Shown piece by piece: positions 35,001 to 44,146 of a DNA stretch of 64,000 bases. The stretch spans positions 1,550,001 through 1,614,000 of the forward strand of contig NZ_CP050831.1 in NCBI RefSeq assembly GCF_012113595.1, read 5' to 3'. The notes beneath the pieces are model-generated. The model was not told where the DNA came from. It worked only from the letters and a program-made list of their open reading frames with translations, and ran no database searches. This DNA comes from Bacteroides faecium (GTDB taxonomy: Bacteria; Bacteroidota; Bacteroidia; Bacteroidales; Bacteroidaceae). Positions within the stretch are counted from its first letter, which is position 1, and each line of letters starts with the position of its first letter. The position numbers were made by a program, and so were the translations under genes.

Positions 35001-35360
35001 ACGTTGGTAGACCGTGTTGAGAATGCAGATATTGCCAATCGCAATGTCGATTTGCGTGTGCTGACTCAACGTTGGCAGAAGCCGGGGGATGTGGCAGAAT
35101 TTAAAAACATTGCAGACAGCAAACTTACCACTTTGCCTTCGTCACGCTTTGTGCAAGATAATAAATATATCCGTCTAAGTGCCGTAACATTGAGTTACGA
35201 TTTTGACCGTGAGTGGATTAAAAAGCATCTGCACATGAATATGTTACGTCTGGAAATGAGTTCCAGCGATTTCATTAATTGGCATTCTATTCGTCAGGAA
35301 CGTGGTTTGAGTTATCCTAAATCCTGGAAGATAGATTTCTCGTTAAAAGCACAATTCTGA
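32001..35360 (+). CDS. SusC/RagA-family TonB-dependent transporter with STN domain (second locus)
   Basis: 1119 aa. Signal peptide to about residue 24 (CCTFSAWA); STN domain at ~30-95 (VTLKLHNVSIETVLDAVKKQ); carboxypeptidase-like domain at ~110-190 (IRGMVTDSNKEPIPGASIIV); TonB plug with VVINGYSNVRKSSFTGS and ILKDAAATAIYGSRAANGVV; barrel to residue 1119, ending SLKAQF. The C-terminal part is AT-richer in codon use than the flanking housekeeping genes. With the SusD protein and three peptidases downstream, it most likely imports oligopeptides, like RagAB of Porphyromonas gingivalis; this is inference from context. Confidence 0.93.
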   Translation: MREKRWLLCFLVAMCCTFSAWALPSQDKTVTLKLHNVSIETVLDAVKKQTGVNMLYNSQMFKGVPPVSINAKNEKWEIALKLILNPQGFDYAVKDGIVVIRKMQAEKRENRIRGMVTDSNKEPIPGASIIVKGTRSGTSTNIEGEFTLDVKSDKVTLEVSFIGMKKQTIQVDATRKKMLEITMVDDVKTLDDVVINGYSNVRKSSFTGSSTQISGNDLRKVSQTNVIGALQTFDPSFRLVSNTQFGSDPNALPEMYIRGRSGFGVKELDKDQLSKSNLENNPNLPTFIMDGFEVSIEKIYDLDPTRIESMTILKDAAATAIYGSRAANGVVVITTVAPKPGEVRVSYNFTGTLEMPDLRDYNLANASEKLEIERLAGLYDKGNNGNSDTATGMNKYYERYSLIQKGIDTDWLSLPLRNAFNHKHSVYIEGGTPNLRYGVDASYNGTEGVMKGSGRDRYSIGFSLDYRVKKLQVKNTVTFGHTKSKESPYGSFSDYTTLMPYDTPYLNGDLVKRLPYSSMVSTVNNPLYEATLNNYEWSAYDEVVDNLSANWYLNDYLTLKGQFSITRQYTSSERFYDPLSSKVSVLGTKDSNLQGDLYTGNGGSLSWNANAFLYYTRSFGKHNFNFSGGWEASASTTDNTSAHYRGFPSGQFSSLNYAAEVYGKPTRTENTTRLVSTLATLNYTWNDIYLADASVRFDGSSEFGANQKWAPFFSGGVGLNIHNYNFLKGNKNINKLKARLSYGRTGKVNFPAYAATTMYESLFDEWYITGYGAVLKALGNKELSWEKTDKFNFGIETQFFNQRLTLDFDYYYEKTIDLINDVTLSQTSGFSTYKNNMGEVENKGFEMQLRADIYRDRNWAIALWGNMAHNKNKILKISESQKAYNERVANFYKKELEYQELYHTSQKDANYAIPIPQYQEGQSLTSIWAVRSLGIDPTTGKELFLNRDGSVTDKWDAAQEVVVGNTEPKLNGSIGLNATYKNWSLFAAFQYEFGGQEYNQTLVDRVENADIANRNVDLRVLTQRWQKPGDVAEFKNIADSKLTTLPSSRFVQDNKYIRLSAVTLSYDFDREWIKKHLHMNMLRLEMSSSDFINWHSIRQERGLSYPKSWKIDFSLKAQF

Positions 35361-35381
35361 TAATTAAGGAGAATAAAGAAT

Positions 35382-36875
35382 ATGAAAAGAATATATAGAA
35401 CGATTGTTTTGTTAGGGGCGATGGTCACTCTAGGAACATCATGCAGTGATTGGTTGAACGTATATCCGTCCGATCAGATAAAAGAAGAGTTTTTGTTTGA
35501 AACAGGAGACGGATATCGTGCGGCATTAAATGGCATTTACCGTAAGATGGCTTCTTGGAGTATTTACGGTAGTAATTTGAAATGGGGACTTATAGATGCT
35601 TGGGGGCAGGTGTATGATATGGAACTGGCACCGATTGATGAGGGTGGACAGGCTATGAAACAAATAGAAAATCTGAAATTTACAGACCAACAGTTAACAC
35701 CCACCACGGACAAAATGTGGAGTGACGCATGGAATGTGGTAGCCAACTGTAATGAATTGGCACAGCAGGCGGAACTGGCAGACAGTGCACTTTTTTACAG
35801 CGGGGAACTGGAGCGTAAGATGATTTTGGGAGAGGCAATAGGCTTGCGTGCATATATACAGTTCGACTTGTTGCGTGTATATACTCCTTCTCCTGCAATG
35901 AATCCGGGCAATCAGACTTTTATTCCTTATATAAATACCTATCCGGCTTATGTTAGTAATCGCGAGACGGTTTCTTATTGCTTGGAACAGATCATTAAAG
36001 ATTTGAAAAGAGCGCAGGAGTTGTTGTGGGAAGTGGATAAAAGCGCCAATTGGAGGGATCGTTTCGAGGAAGGTAAAAATGATGAAACGTTATTTTGGGC
36101 ATCTCGTGGGTTTCGTTTGAACTATTATGCCGTTACTGCCGAACTGGCTCGTGTATATTTGTATGCGGGTATGCCGGATGAGGCTTACAAGCAGGCTGAA
36201 ATTATTATTCAACAAAACAGTCTTTTTGCTGCACTAACGGATGAAAAAGTTGCGTTGGAGGCACTAAGAGAAGGTAATGTGAAAATGTATGATGATATTA
36301 TATTTGCTCTTTATTCTCCTAAAGATTTGATAGAATGGGATCGTTTGATAAATCACAAAAATGACAAGTCTGAGGGTAGTGATAAAAAGAGTTATTTTCT
36401 AGGTATAACTTCTGCTATTGCCAACGAACGTTATGGTAGTGATTTGAATACGGATTGGCGAATCCGTTACCAAATGGAGAAAAAAAATTATAACGATTAT
36501 TGTTCAATGAAATATTATCAGCAGCCTGATAGTTATAAATATTCAGAAATAAATAATGTGATTGTTCCTATGTTCCGTATGTCGGAAGTTTATTATATTG
36601 CAGCTGAGGCTATCTATCAGACAGATTTGGATAAAGCAAAAGAGTATCTGAGAACTGTGAAAAAGAGTAGGGGAATTGATGCCGATTTGGAAAAAGTGAC
36701 TGCATCTCAATTTATGACCATGCTTGTGAATGACGCTCAGAGAGAATTTTTTGGAGAAGGACAGACTTTCTTTATGTTCAAGCGATTGATGCGAACTATG
36801 AAAGGGAGAAAAGAGGTGCTGGCTACAAGAGAGAATATGGTATTGCCGTTACCCGAATCTGAAAGTGCAATTTAA
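35382..36875 (+). CDS. SusD/RagB-family lipoprotein (second locus)
   Basis: 497 aa. Lipobox in MKRIYRTIVLLGAMVTLGTSC followed by SDWLNVYPSDQIKEEFLF, typical of SusD. The helical TPR scaffold and the family region near the end (DAQREFFGEGQTFFMFKRL) are present. It lies 21 bp after susC and should cap that transporter at the surface. The C-terminus (ENMVLPLPESESAI) fits the usual SusD ending PLP..E. Confidence 0.92.
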   Translation: MKRIYRTIVLLGAMVTLGTSCSDWLNVYPSDQIKEEFLFETGDGYRAALNGIYRKMASWSIYGSNLKWGLIDAWGQVYDMELAPIDEGGQAMKQIENLKFTDQQLTPTTDKMWSDAWNVVANCNELAQQAELADSALFYSGELERKMILGEAIGLRAYIQFDLLRVYTPSPAMNPGNQTFIPYINTYPAYVSNRETVSYCLEQIIKDLKRAQELLWEVDKSANWRDRFEEGKNDETLFWASRGFRLNYYAVTAELARVYLYAGMPDEAYKQAEIIIQQNSLFAALTDEKVALEALREGNVKMYDDIIFALYSPKDLIEWDRLINHKNDKSEGSDKKSYFLGITSAIANERYGSDLNTDWRIRYQMEKKNYNDYCSMKYYQQPDSYKYSEINNVIVPMFRMSEVYYIAAEAIYQTDLDKAKEYLRTVKKSRGIDADLEKVTASQFMTMLVNDAQREFFGEGQTFFMFKRLMRTMKGRKEVLATRENMVLPLPESESAI

Positions 36876-36897
36876 TTTTTAAAAGAGTTAGAAACCT

Positions 36898-37677
36898 ATG
36901 AAAATGAAAAATATATTGTTGACGGGAATGATGGCATGCATAGGCATATCGCTGTTTTTCTCTTGTCAGGAGGAAGGACTTGTTCTCAATGGGAATGATG
37001 TTTCTTATATTAATTTTAATAAAGACTTGACGAAAGATACGACTCGAATCAGTTTTGAATTTTATCCTTTGGGAGAAGGTATGGATGTGAAAATTGCCGA
37101 AGTACCAATTGAAGTGGCTATCTTCGGTAAGATTCAAGATAAAGATTTGGAGTTTACCATTGCTATAGATGAGAAGATGTCTACTTTTCCTGCATCTCAA
37201 TGTATTCTCCCTGAGAAGTGCGTCTTTAAAAGTGGACAATTATTAGATACTATTTATGTAAAACTGAAAAACTTTCCTGACTTAAAAACTACTACTAAAT
37301 TTGTTGCTTTGAGAATAAATGCAGGAGACGAAGTTGGCGAAGGTATAGCCAACTATTCCAGAGCAATAATCGCAGTGACAGACCGTCTTGTAAAACCTGA
37401 CTGGTGGGATTATAAAGACATCGAATATTATGGTGAGTATTATAGCTCAGTCGACTGGTATTATTTAGGTGACTATTCAGACACAAAATTCCGTATGTTT
37501 TTAGAAGTACTGCAAGAAAATGATGATGAACTGTTTGATGGCAAAGATAGAGTGAAGCTACGTAAATACTCTTTGTCGTTAAAGTATAAAGTAGCGGAAG
37601 AAAATGCGCGAAGAGGTCCTGACAATCCTTTGAGAGATGAGAAAGGCGTAATTATAGAAGTGCCTGTTGCCGGATAA
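36898..37677 (+). CDS. DUF4843 surface lipoprotein
   Basis: 259 aa with a lipoprotein signal (IGISLFFSC, Cys near residue 23). The beta-rich body (~45-150: FEFYPLGEGMDVKIAEVPIEVAIFG and LKTTTKFVALRINAGDEVG) fits DUF4843, a family usually encoded right after susD in Bacteroidetes loci together with PKD-like proteins. Probably an extra surface subunit of the SusCD complex. The function is unknown. The coding sequence is AT-rich compared with core genes. Confidence 0.78.
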   Translation: MKMKNILLTGMMACIGISLFFSCQEEGLVLNGNDVSYINFNKDLTKDTTRISFEFYPLGEGMDVKIAEVPIEVAIFGKIQDKDLEFTIAIDEKMSTFPASQCILPEKCVFKSGQLLDTIYVKLKNFPDLKTTTKFVALRINAGDEVGEGIANYSRAIIAVTDRLVKPDWWDYKDIEYYGEYYSSVDWYYLGDYSDTKFRMFLEVLQENDDELFDGKDRVKLRKYSLSLKYKVAEENARRGPDNPLRDEKGVIIEVPVAG

Positions 37678-37696
37678 TTAAAAACTAAAGATAGTT

Positions 37697-39412
37697 ATGA
37701 AGAAGATATTGACATATATATTCATTGGAGCAACCATGGCAAGTTTGTCCGGTTGCTTGGATAATGATAACAACTATAATTATAGTGAGGTTAATGAATT
37801 GGAGAAAAAGATAGGGATTACCGGAATGAAAGCAGAATATTTGCTTGCTTTTCAAGAAGAGGTAACTATAACTCCTTCCTTTGAGCTTACAATTGATAAA
37901 GAGAATCCCGATGTCTCTTATGAATGGAGGCTGGATGGTATATTATTGCCGGATGAAACGAATCCTTCTTGCACATTTAGCTTTGAACGTGGTGGTATGC
38001 ACGAAGTTACTTATACGGTGATAGATAATAAAACCGGAATAAAATTCTCCAAAAGTTGTACGTTGAGAGTGCGTTCACCGTTTGCACGTGGTTGGTTGGT
38101 ATTGAGTGAGGATGGTGCACGGAATTCCAGACTCTCTTTTGTTGGTGCTAGTTCTATTAATTATAAATTGACTGTGACTGATGGCACTACAGTGGCTGAA
38201 ATTGATCGTGACTCACTTGTATATAATCAAGTTGTAGAGGATGTAATATCTGGATTAGGCTCTCATCCCAAGGGGCTACTTTTGAATGCCGGTTATCTGG
38301 GTGCTTATGGCGAGGTTCTTGAAATACCGGACGAAGTGATTGTGATGCAAGATCGTTGGGCAGAGTTAAATGGTATTACATTGGAACGTGAGGTTTACAC
38401 TGATGAAGAGTTTAGAGGAGATTTGCCACAAAATTTTGATCCGGTGTCAGCTGCCATGACTTACTCTGCTAAGGCCTTATTAAATTCCGATGGATACATT
38501 TATTGGGCGAATATGGTTACTCACAAAGACTTTCATTCTTGTGGTTATACTTCTTTTCCGGTGGGTAAGAATAAAAAATTCAAAGGACTTTATCAGAGTT
38601 ATAAAGTTAATAAATATCATGGAGCTATGCCTGTTCTCACGGAGGATAATGAGATTGCAGGTCTCATCGATGATGCAATTCCTGAATATGGGAATCCTGA
38701 CGTACTGGAGATATCTGATTATAGTAGCCTAGTATATAGTGTACAAACAGGAGAAGACAAGGAGACACCTGTAGATGAAAGATATAAATTGGAAGATGGT
38801 TGGAAAATACTGGCTATGATGCCGGCGTCTTCAAATGATGCGGGCTATCAAGAAACCAGACCAGGCTGGGTAGCAATCATAAATAATGGTCCTCAGTATA
38901 AGTTATTATATTTTCAATGGAAATTGGCAAACCCTCGTTATTCTAGTAAGATTTCTACTATATCCTTTGAAGAATATGAACTCGATGGCTTGACCGGATT
39001 CACGGATATGGCAGTATTTAACAATAAAAAGTATGTGGTGATAGCTAATGGCAATGATTTGTATTATTTCCAGTATGGAGCAGGAAGTGAAGCCGTGTTG
39101 AAGAAGTTCCATACATTCAATTCTTCTGTGAAGTCATTGGCTGCGAATGATATTTATGTTTTTTATAATCGTTCATATCCTGTGGGCTGGCAACCGGAAC
39201 ATAACGGACAGTTGGGAGTAGCTTTGGAAGATAATACTTTTAGTATTTATGAAGTTTGGGAGACGGAAGATAGTAAAGCGGTGGCTACGGATGTCAAGAT
39301 CGATCAACTTTTTCCGGATCCGGCAAATCCTGTAACTAATAACTTTGGTAAAATTGTGGATATTCATTATAAATATGGTTCTGTAGGAGAATTTCTTGAA
39401 TTTAAATATTAG
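37697..39412 (+). CDS. PKD-like family surface lipoprotein
   Basis: 571 aa with lipobox (SLSGCLDND, Cys21). The N-terminal ~120 residues form a PKD/Ig-like sandwich (VSYEWRLDGILLPDETNPSCTFSFERGGMHEVTYTV matches the PKD pattern in shape). The rest (~125-571) looks like a beta-propeller or beta-rich binding domain with repeated Trp/Tyr strands. PKD-like proteins of this type accompany DUF4843 in SusCD loci and probably bind polymeric substrate at the surface. No catalytic motif is seen. Confidence 0.75.
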   Translation: MKKILTYIFIGATMASLSGCLDNDNNYNYSEVNELEKKIGITGMKAEYLLAFQEEVTITPSFELTIDKENPDVSYEWRLDGILLPDETNPSCTFSFERGGMHEVTYTVIDNKTGIKFSKSCTLRVRSPFARGWLVLSEDGARNSRLSFVGASSINYKLTVTDGTTVAEIDRDSLVYNQVVEDVISGLGSHPKGLLLNAGYLGAYGEVLEIPDEVIVMQDRWAELNGITLEREVYTDEEFRGDLPQNFDPVSAAMTYSAKALLNSDGYIYWANMVTHKDFHSCGYTSFPVGKNKKFKGLYQSYKVNKYHGAMPVLTEDNEIAGLIDDAIPEYGNPDVLEISDYSSLVYSVQTGEDKETPVDERYKLEDGWKILAMMPASSNDAGYQETRPGWVAIINNGPQYKLLYFQWKLANPRYSSKISTISFEEYELDGLTGFTDMAVFNNKKYVVIANGNDLYYFQYGAGSEAVLKKFHTFNSSVKSLAANDIYVFYNRSYPVGWQPEHNGQLGVALEDNTFSIYEVWETEDSKAVATDVKIDQLFPDPANPVTNNFGKIVDIHYKYGSVGEFLEFKY

Positions 39413-39435
39413 GAAAAGAATTACCAAAATACAAC

Positions 39436-41769
39436 ATGGGATATAAAATTGGAATACTTTTGGCCTTGTTTGTCGGAGGTTTGGTTACTGTAGCCAAACC
39501 TCAGCAATTGGCTAATTATGAACTTGTGGAGAAATTCAATGCTTTTACTGCGGGAGGAAAACTCTCTGAAAACAGTTTTGGGCTTCATCCCCGCGAGATT
39601 AACGATACAGATAATTTTTGGTTTGATTATCGGACGTCAGCTGGAAGATTTTATTATTATGTGACTCCAGATAAAGGAAAACAAGAATTGCTGTTCGACA
39701 ACGATGAGATGGCAATGGCACTATCGGAATTGACGAGAGAGAGAGTCGATCCAAAGGGGCTAAGATTTTATGATTTCAAATTCTCTAAAGACCAGAAATC
39801 GTTTACCTTTGAACATGGAAACAAGGCCTATGAGTATAACCGCATCACCCGCAAATTGAAAGAAGTTGAGAAGGAGAATAAGAAAACAATGGATGAGTAT
39901 GATTACCTCTATATGAATTACTCTCCCGATAAAAAGTATATCCTGTTTGCCAAGAATCATAATTTGTATGTGAAAGGAAACAAGGAATTGGGAGTGGACA
40001 CTACCGAGGTGCAACTCACTTTTGACGGAATGCCTCTGTATACTTATGCGGATGAGAGAGATGGCTTTTATCCCGATAGGGAAATGTCTACCAATGCACG
40101 TTGGTGTAAAGACAGCCGCCATGTATATTTTGTGATGGAGGACGAACGGAAATTACAAGACTTTTGGGTAATTAATTCTCTCTCTGATAAGCCGGAACTT
40201 GTGAAATATAAATATGAATATCCTGGTGACAAGCACGTGACACAGAACGAACTGGTCATCATTGACGTAGTGGAGAAGACAGCCCGTAAAGCGAATGTTG
40301 GCAAGTGGCCCGACCAATACATAATGGTGTTTTCCACTTCTTCCAAAGGGGATTTGATTTTTTTTGAACGTACGAAGCGTACATGGGATGAAGTGGATGT
40401 ATGCTCCGTGAATACTTCTACATTAGAAGTCAAAGAATTGATTCACGAAGTAGACAAGCCTTACCGTGATGTGCATGCTCGCAACGTGGAAGTGCTGAAC
40501 GACGGAAAAGATATCCTGTTCCGTTCTGAGCGTACGGGTTGGGGACATTATTATCATTATGACGGAAATGGGAATTTGAAAAATACCATTACTTCCGGAG
40601 CTTGGGTGAGCGGGCATATTGTTGCTATCGACACATTAAAGCGTGAGATTTATTTCTATGGATATGGGGGTGATCCGAAGATGGATCCTTGTTATTATCA
40701 ATTGTATAAATCTCATATAGACCGTGAAGGAGTCACTCGGATAACTAAGGAAGATGCTCAGCATCAAGTACACTTTTTAAAATCTCGACGCTATTTTATT
40801 GACTCGTTTTCGAGGGTGGATATGGAGCCACGGACACTACTGAAAGATAATACTGGCAAAGTGATTCTGGAGTTTCCCAAACCTGATTTGGCACAGGTAT
40901 ATGCTGAAGGTTGGAGAAAGCCCGAACGTTTTGTAGTGAAGGCTGCTGATAATGTTACAGACTTGTATGGGGTGATGTGGAAACCGTCAAACTTTGATCC
41001 GGAGAAGAAATATCCGATTGTCTCAATTGTTTATCCTGGTCCTTACTATGGTTTTGTGCCTACCAATTTCACTTTGGACAATAGTTATTGTACCCGTATG
41101 GCGCAACTTGGTTTTATTGTCATTACTGTAGGTCACAGAGGAGACACTCCTATGCGTGGAAAAGTATATCACCGTTATGGTTATAATCATATGCGAGACT
41201 ATCCGCTTGCGGATGATAAATATGCTATTGAGCAACTAGCGCAATGTCATTCGTTTATTGATATTGATAGAGTAGGTATCTACGGGCACTCTGGCGGTGG
41301 ACTTATGGCTGCGGCAGCTATTTGCACATATCCTGACTTTTACAAAGCAGCTGTTTCTTGTTCTGGAAATCATGATAACAATATCTATAATCGTGGATGG
41401 GGAGAATGCTACAACGGCGTGAAAGAAGTGGAAAAAGTAGTAAAAGATAGTTTGGGCAATGAGACAAAAGAGTATGAATACAAGTTCAGTGTGAAGTCGA
41501 ATGCAGAGATTGCCAAGAATCTGAAAGGACACTTGATGCTTGTCACCGGAGATATGGATAAGAATGTGAATCCTGCACATACATATCGTATGGCTCAGGC
41601 TTTGATTGAAGCCGGAAAGGATTTTGATATGCTGGTGATTCCGGGTGCCGGTCATGGATATGGTTCTGCTGATAAGTATTTTGAAAAGAAAATGTACCGT
41701 TTCTTCGCTAAACATTTGCTGGGTGATACTCGTGCGGATTATTGGGGAGATATTAATCGCAACAAATAA
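39436..41769 (+). CDS. Secreted S9 family peptidase (DPP-IV-like), copy 1
   Basis: 777 aa. Short signal peptide (to about VAKPQQ). Residues ~50-480 form the DPP-IV N-terminal beta-propeller; ~510-777 are the alpha/beta-hydrolase catalytic domain. Catalytic triad: Ser619 in IYGHSGGG, Asp in VTGDMDKNVNP and His in PGAGHGYG. Family knowledge: S9 enzymes release dipeptides from the N-terminus or cut after proline in short peptides. Most likely periplasmic. It lies 23 bp after the PKD-like gene and 18 bp before its paralogue, evidently from tandem duplication. Confidence 0.9.
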   Translation: MGYKIGILLALFVGGLVTVAKPQQLANYELVEKFNAFTAGGKLSENSFGLHPREINDTDNFWFDYRTSAGRFYYYVTPDKGKQELLFDNDEMAMALSELTRERVDPKGLRFYDFKFSKDQKSFTFEHGNKAYEYNRITRKLKEVEKENKKTMDEYDYLYMNYSPDKKYILFAKNHNLYVKGNKELGVDTTEVQLTFDGMPLYTYADERDGFYPDREMSTNARWCKDSRHVYFVMEDERKLQDFWVINSLSDKPELVKYKYEYPGDKHVTQNELVIIDVVEKTARKANVGKWPDQYIMVFSTSSKGDLIFFERTKRTWDEVDVCSVNTSTLEVKELIHEVDKPYRDVHARNVEVLNDGKDILFRSERTGWGHYYHYDGNGNLKNTITSGAWVSGHIVAIDTLKREIYFYGYGGDPKMDPCYYQLYKSHIDREGVTRITKEDAQHQVHFLKSRRYFIDSFSRVDMEPRTLLKDNTGKVILEFPKPDLAQVYAEGWRKPERFVVKAADNVTDLYGVMWKPSNFDPEKKYPIVSIVYPGPYYGFVPTNFTLDNSYCTRMAQLGFIVITVGHRGDTPMRGKVYHRYGYNHMRDYPLADDKYAIEQLAQCHSFIDIDRVGIYGHSGGGLMAAAAICTYPDFYKAAVSCSGNHDNNIYNRGWGECYNGVKEVEKVVKDSLGNETKEYEYKFSVKSNAEIAKNLKGHLMLVTGDMDKNVNPAHTYRMAQALIEAGKDFDMLVIPGAGHGYGSADKYFEKKMYRFFAKHLLGDTRADYWGDINRNK

Positions 41770-41787
41770 GACAATAGATAAGATTTT

Positions 41788-44145
41788 ATGAAAAACTCTC
41801 TCTTTAAATACATATGTCCGGTAGTTGTGTTATTTGTATGCAGCCTTGCCGGTGCACAGCAGAAAGCGAATTATAAGTTAGCGGAGAAATTCCGTTTGTT
41901 GGAACAAAATCCTATAATAAAGTATTCTACAGAAGTCAAGCCGACGTTTATCAATGATACGGACTGTTTCTATTATTCGTTTACTACACGTGAAGGAAAG
42001 AAGTATTATTATGTAAATCCGAAGAAAAAGGAAAAACGTCTGCTGTTTGATACGGATGAATTATTGAGCAAAATTGCGACATATACCAAGAAAGCTTATT
42101 CTTCGGCAGATCCATATCTGTCTTTCACTTTCATGAAGGATAATGAAACGATTCGTATTGATTTTGACCGTGGACTTTATACGTACAACATTCATACCAA
42201 GGTGTTGAAGCAACTTGATGAAAAATCATCCTACAGAAATAGTGATCCGTATTGGATGAAGTATTCTCCAGATAGTCTCTATTTTCTCTATGCAAGCAAG
42301 GATAACTTGTACTTCGTTGGAAATCAAAAGAAAGGGCAAGATACCATCCCTGTACAACTGACAATGGATGGTGAGCCGAACTATACATTTAACCGTGAAG
42401 ACGAGGGTATGCTGAAAGGACGCTTCGGAGCTGAATCCGCTCATTGGATTCCGGGTAGCCATCGTTTTTATGCTGTTCGTGAGGATAACAGGAAAGTGCG
42501 TGATCTATGGTTAATCAATTCGTTGTCTACTCCATATCCGACACTGAAAACTTATAAAGCTGAACTGGCGGGAGATAAACATGTCACCCAATATGAATTA
42601 TTAATTGGAGATATTGATACCCGTGAAGTGAAGAAAGTTGATATTAATCGCTGGCCTGATCAGTATATCGACGTATTATATATCTCGAAAGACGGGAAGC
42701 GTTTGTATTTCCAACGCTATAACCGTCCGTGGAACCAGTCGGATATCTGCGAAGTAGACACAGAAACCGGAAAAGTACGCGTAGTGATTCATGAAGAAAA
42801 CAAACCGTATCTTGATTATCAGATGCGTAATGTCTCTTTCCTAAATGACGGAAAGGAAATCCTGTTCCGTTCCGAACGTAACGGTTGGGGACACTATTAC
42901 CTGTATGACACGGCAACGGGAAATCTGAAGAACCAACTGACTGATGGAACATGGGTAGCCGGTCCGGTCACCAAGATTGATACTATCGGACGTAAGATGT
43001 ATTTCTATGGTTATGGTCGTGAGAAAGGTATTGATCCTTATTACTACATTCTTTATGAAGCTCAACTGGATCGTCCGAATGCAGTCCGTTTGTTGACGCC
43101 GGAGAATGCGTCGCATGATGTCAGTATCTCTCCGTCTTACCGATATATGGTAGATTCTTATTCTACCGTTTCGCAGGAACCGGTGAATGTGGTTCGTAAC
43201 CGGAATGGAAAGGTAATCATGACGTTGGAAAAGCCCGATTTGCAGCCTATCTATGAGATGGGATGGAAAGCACCGGAACGCTTTAAGGTAAAAGCCGCCG
43301 ATGGAGTGACCGACTTGTATGGCGTGATGTGGAAACCTGCCGATTTTGACTCGACAAAGGTGTATCCTATCATTTCGAATGTTTATCCGGGACCGTTCTT
43401 TGAGTATGTGCCGACACGTTTCACGATTAACGATGTTTATAACACCCGCCTGGCTCAACTGGGATTCATTGTAATAACCGTAGGACATAGAGGTGGTACT
43501 CCGATGCGCGGAAAGGCTTATCATACCTACGGATACAACAATATGCGTGATTATCCGTTGGCGGATGATAAATATGCTATCGAGCAACTGGCTGCCCGTT
43601 ATCCGTTTATTGATGCCACTAAAGTAGGTATTTACGGACATTCCGGTGGGGGATTTATGTCGGCTGCCGCCATTTGCACTTATCCTGATTTCTATTCGGC
43701 TGCCGTTTCATCGGCTGGTAATCATGACAACCGCATTTACAATAAAGGATTTGTAGAGATTCATTTCGGTGTGGATGAGAAGGTGAAAACGACTAAAGAC
43801 AGTTTGGGAGTAGAAAGCACGACGTATGATTATAGTGTCCGCGTACGTCCGAATCAGGAGTTGGCAAAGAATTATAAGCACGGCTTGCTGCTGTTTACCG
43901 GTGCGATGGATAAGACTGTGAATCCGGCTAACACATTGCGTTTGGTGGATGCATTGATTAAGGCAGACAAGGATTTCGAGATGTTTGTATTGCCGAAATG
44001 TACACATGGATTCTTCGGTGAGTCCGAGGACTTCTTCGAACATAAGATGTGGCGTCATTTTGCCCGCTTGCTGTTGCATGACAACTCGGCGGATTCTGAT
44101 GTCGATTTGAATAAGGATATGATTAAAGATGACAGGAGAAGATAA
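41788..44145 (+). CDS. Secreted S9 family peptidase (DPP-IV-like), copy 2
   Basis: 785 aa. Signal peptide to about SLAGAQQ. Same architecture as the gene just upstream, with long identical stretches in the catalytic domain (LAQLGFIVITVGHRG, NMRDYPLADDKYAIEQLA). Catalytic triad: Ser619 in IYGHSGGG, Asp in FTGAMDKTVNP, His in PKCTHGFFG. The His neighbourhood differs from copy 1 (CTHGFF versus AGHGYG), so substrate ranges may have diverged after duplication. Confidence 0.9.
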   Translation: MKNSLFKYICPVVVLFVCSLAGAQQKANYKLAEKFRLLEQNPIIKYSTEVKPTFINDTDCFYYSFTTREGKKYYYVNPKKKEKRLLFDTDELLSKIATYTKKAYSSADPYLSFTFMKDNETIRIDFDRGLYTYNIHTKVLKQLDEKSSYRNSDPYWMKYSPDSLYFLYASKDNLYFVGNQKKGQDTIPVQLTMDGEPNYTFNREDEGMLKGRFGAESAHWIPGSHRFYAVREDNRKVRDLWLINSLSTPYPTLKTYKAELAGDKHVTQYELLIGDIDTREVKKVDINRWPDQYIDVLYISKDGKRLYFQRYNRPWNQSDICEVDTETGKVRVVIHEENKPYLDYQMRNVSFLNDGKEILFRSERNGWGHYYLYDTATGNLKNQLTDGTWVAGPVTKIDTIGRKMYFYGYGREKGIDPYYYILYEAQLDRPNAVRLLTPENASHDVSISPSYRYMVDSYSTVSQEPVNVVRNRNGKVIMTLEKPDLQPIYEMGWKAPERFKVKAADGVTDLYGVMWKPADFDSTKVYPIISNVYPGPFFEYVPTRFTINDVYNTRLAQLGFIVITVGHRGGTPMRGKAYHTYGYNNMRDYPLADDKYAIEQLAARYPFIDATKVGIYGHSGGGFMSAAAICTYPDFYSAAVSSAGNHDNRIYNKGFVEIHFGVDEKVKTTKDSLGVESTTYDYSVRVRPNQELAKNYKHGLLLFTGAMDKTVNPANTLRLVDALIKADKDFEMFVLPKCTHGFFGESEDFFEHKMWRHFARLLLHDNSADSDVDLNKDMIKDDRRR

Positions 44146-44146
44146 G

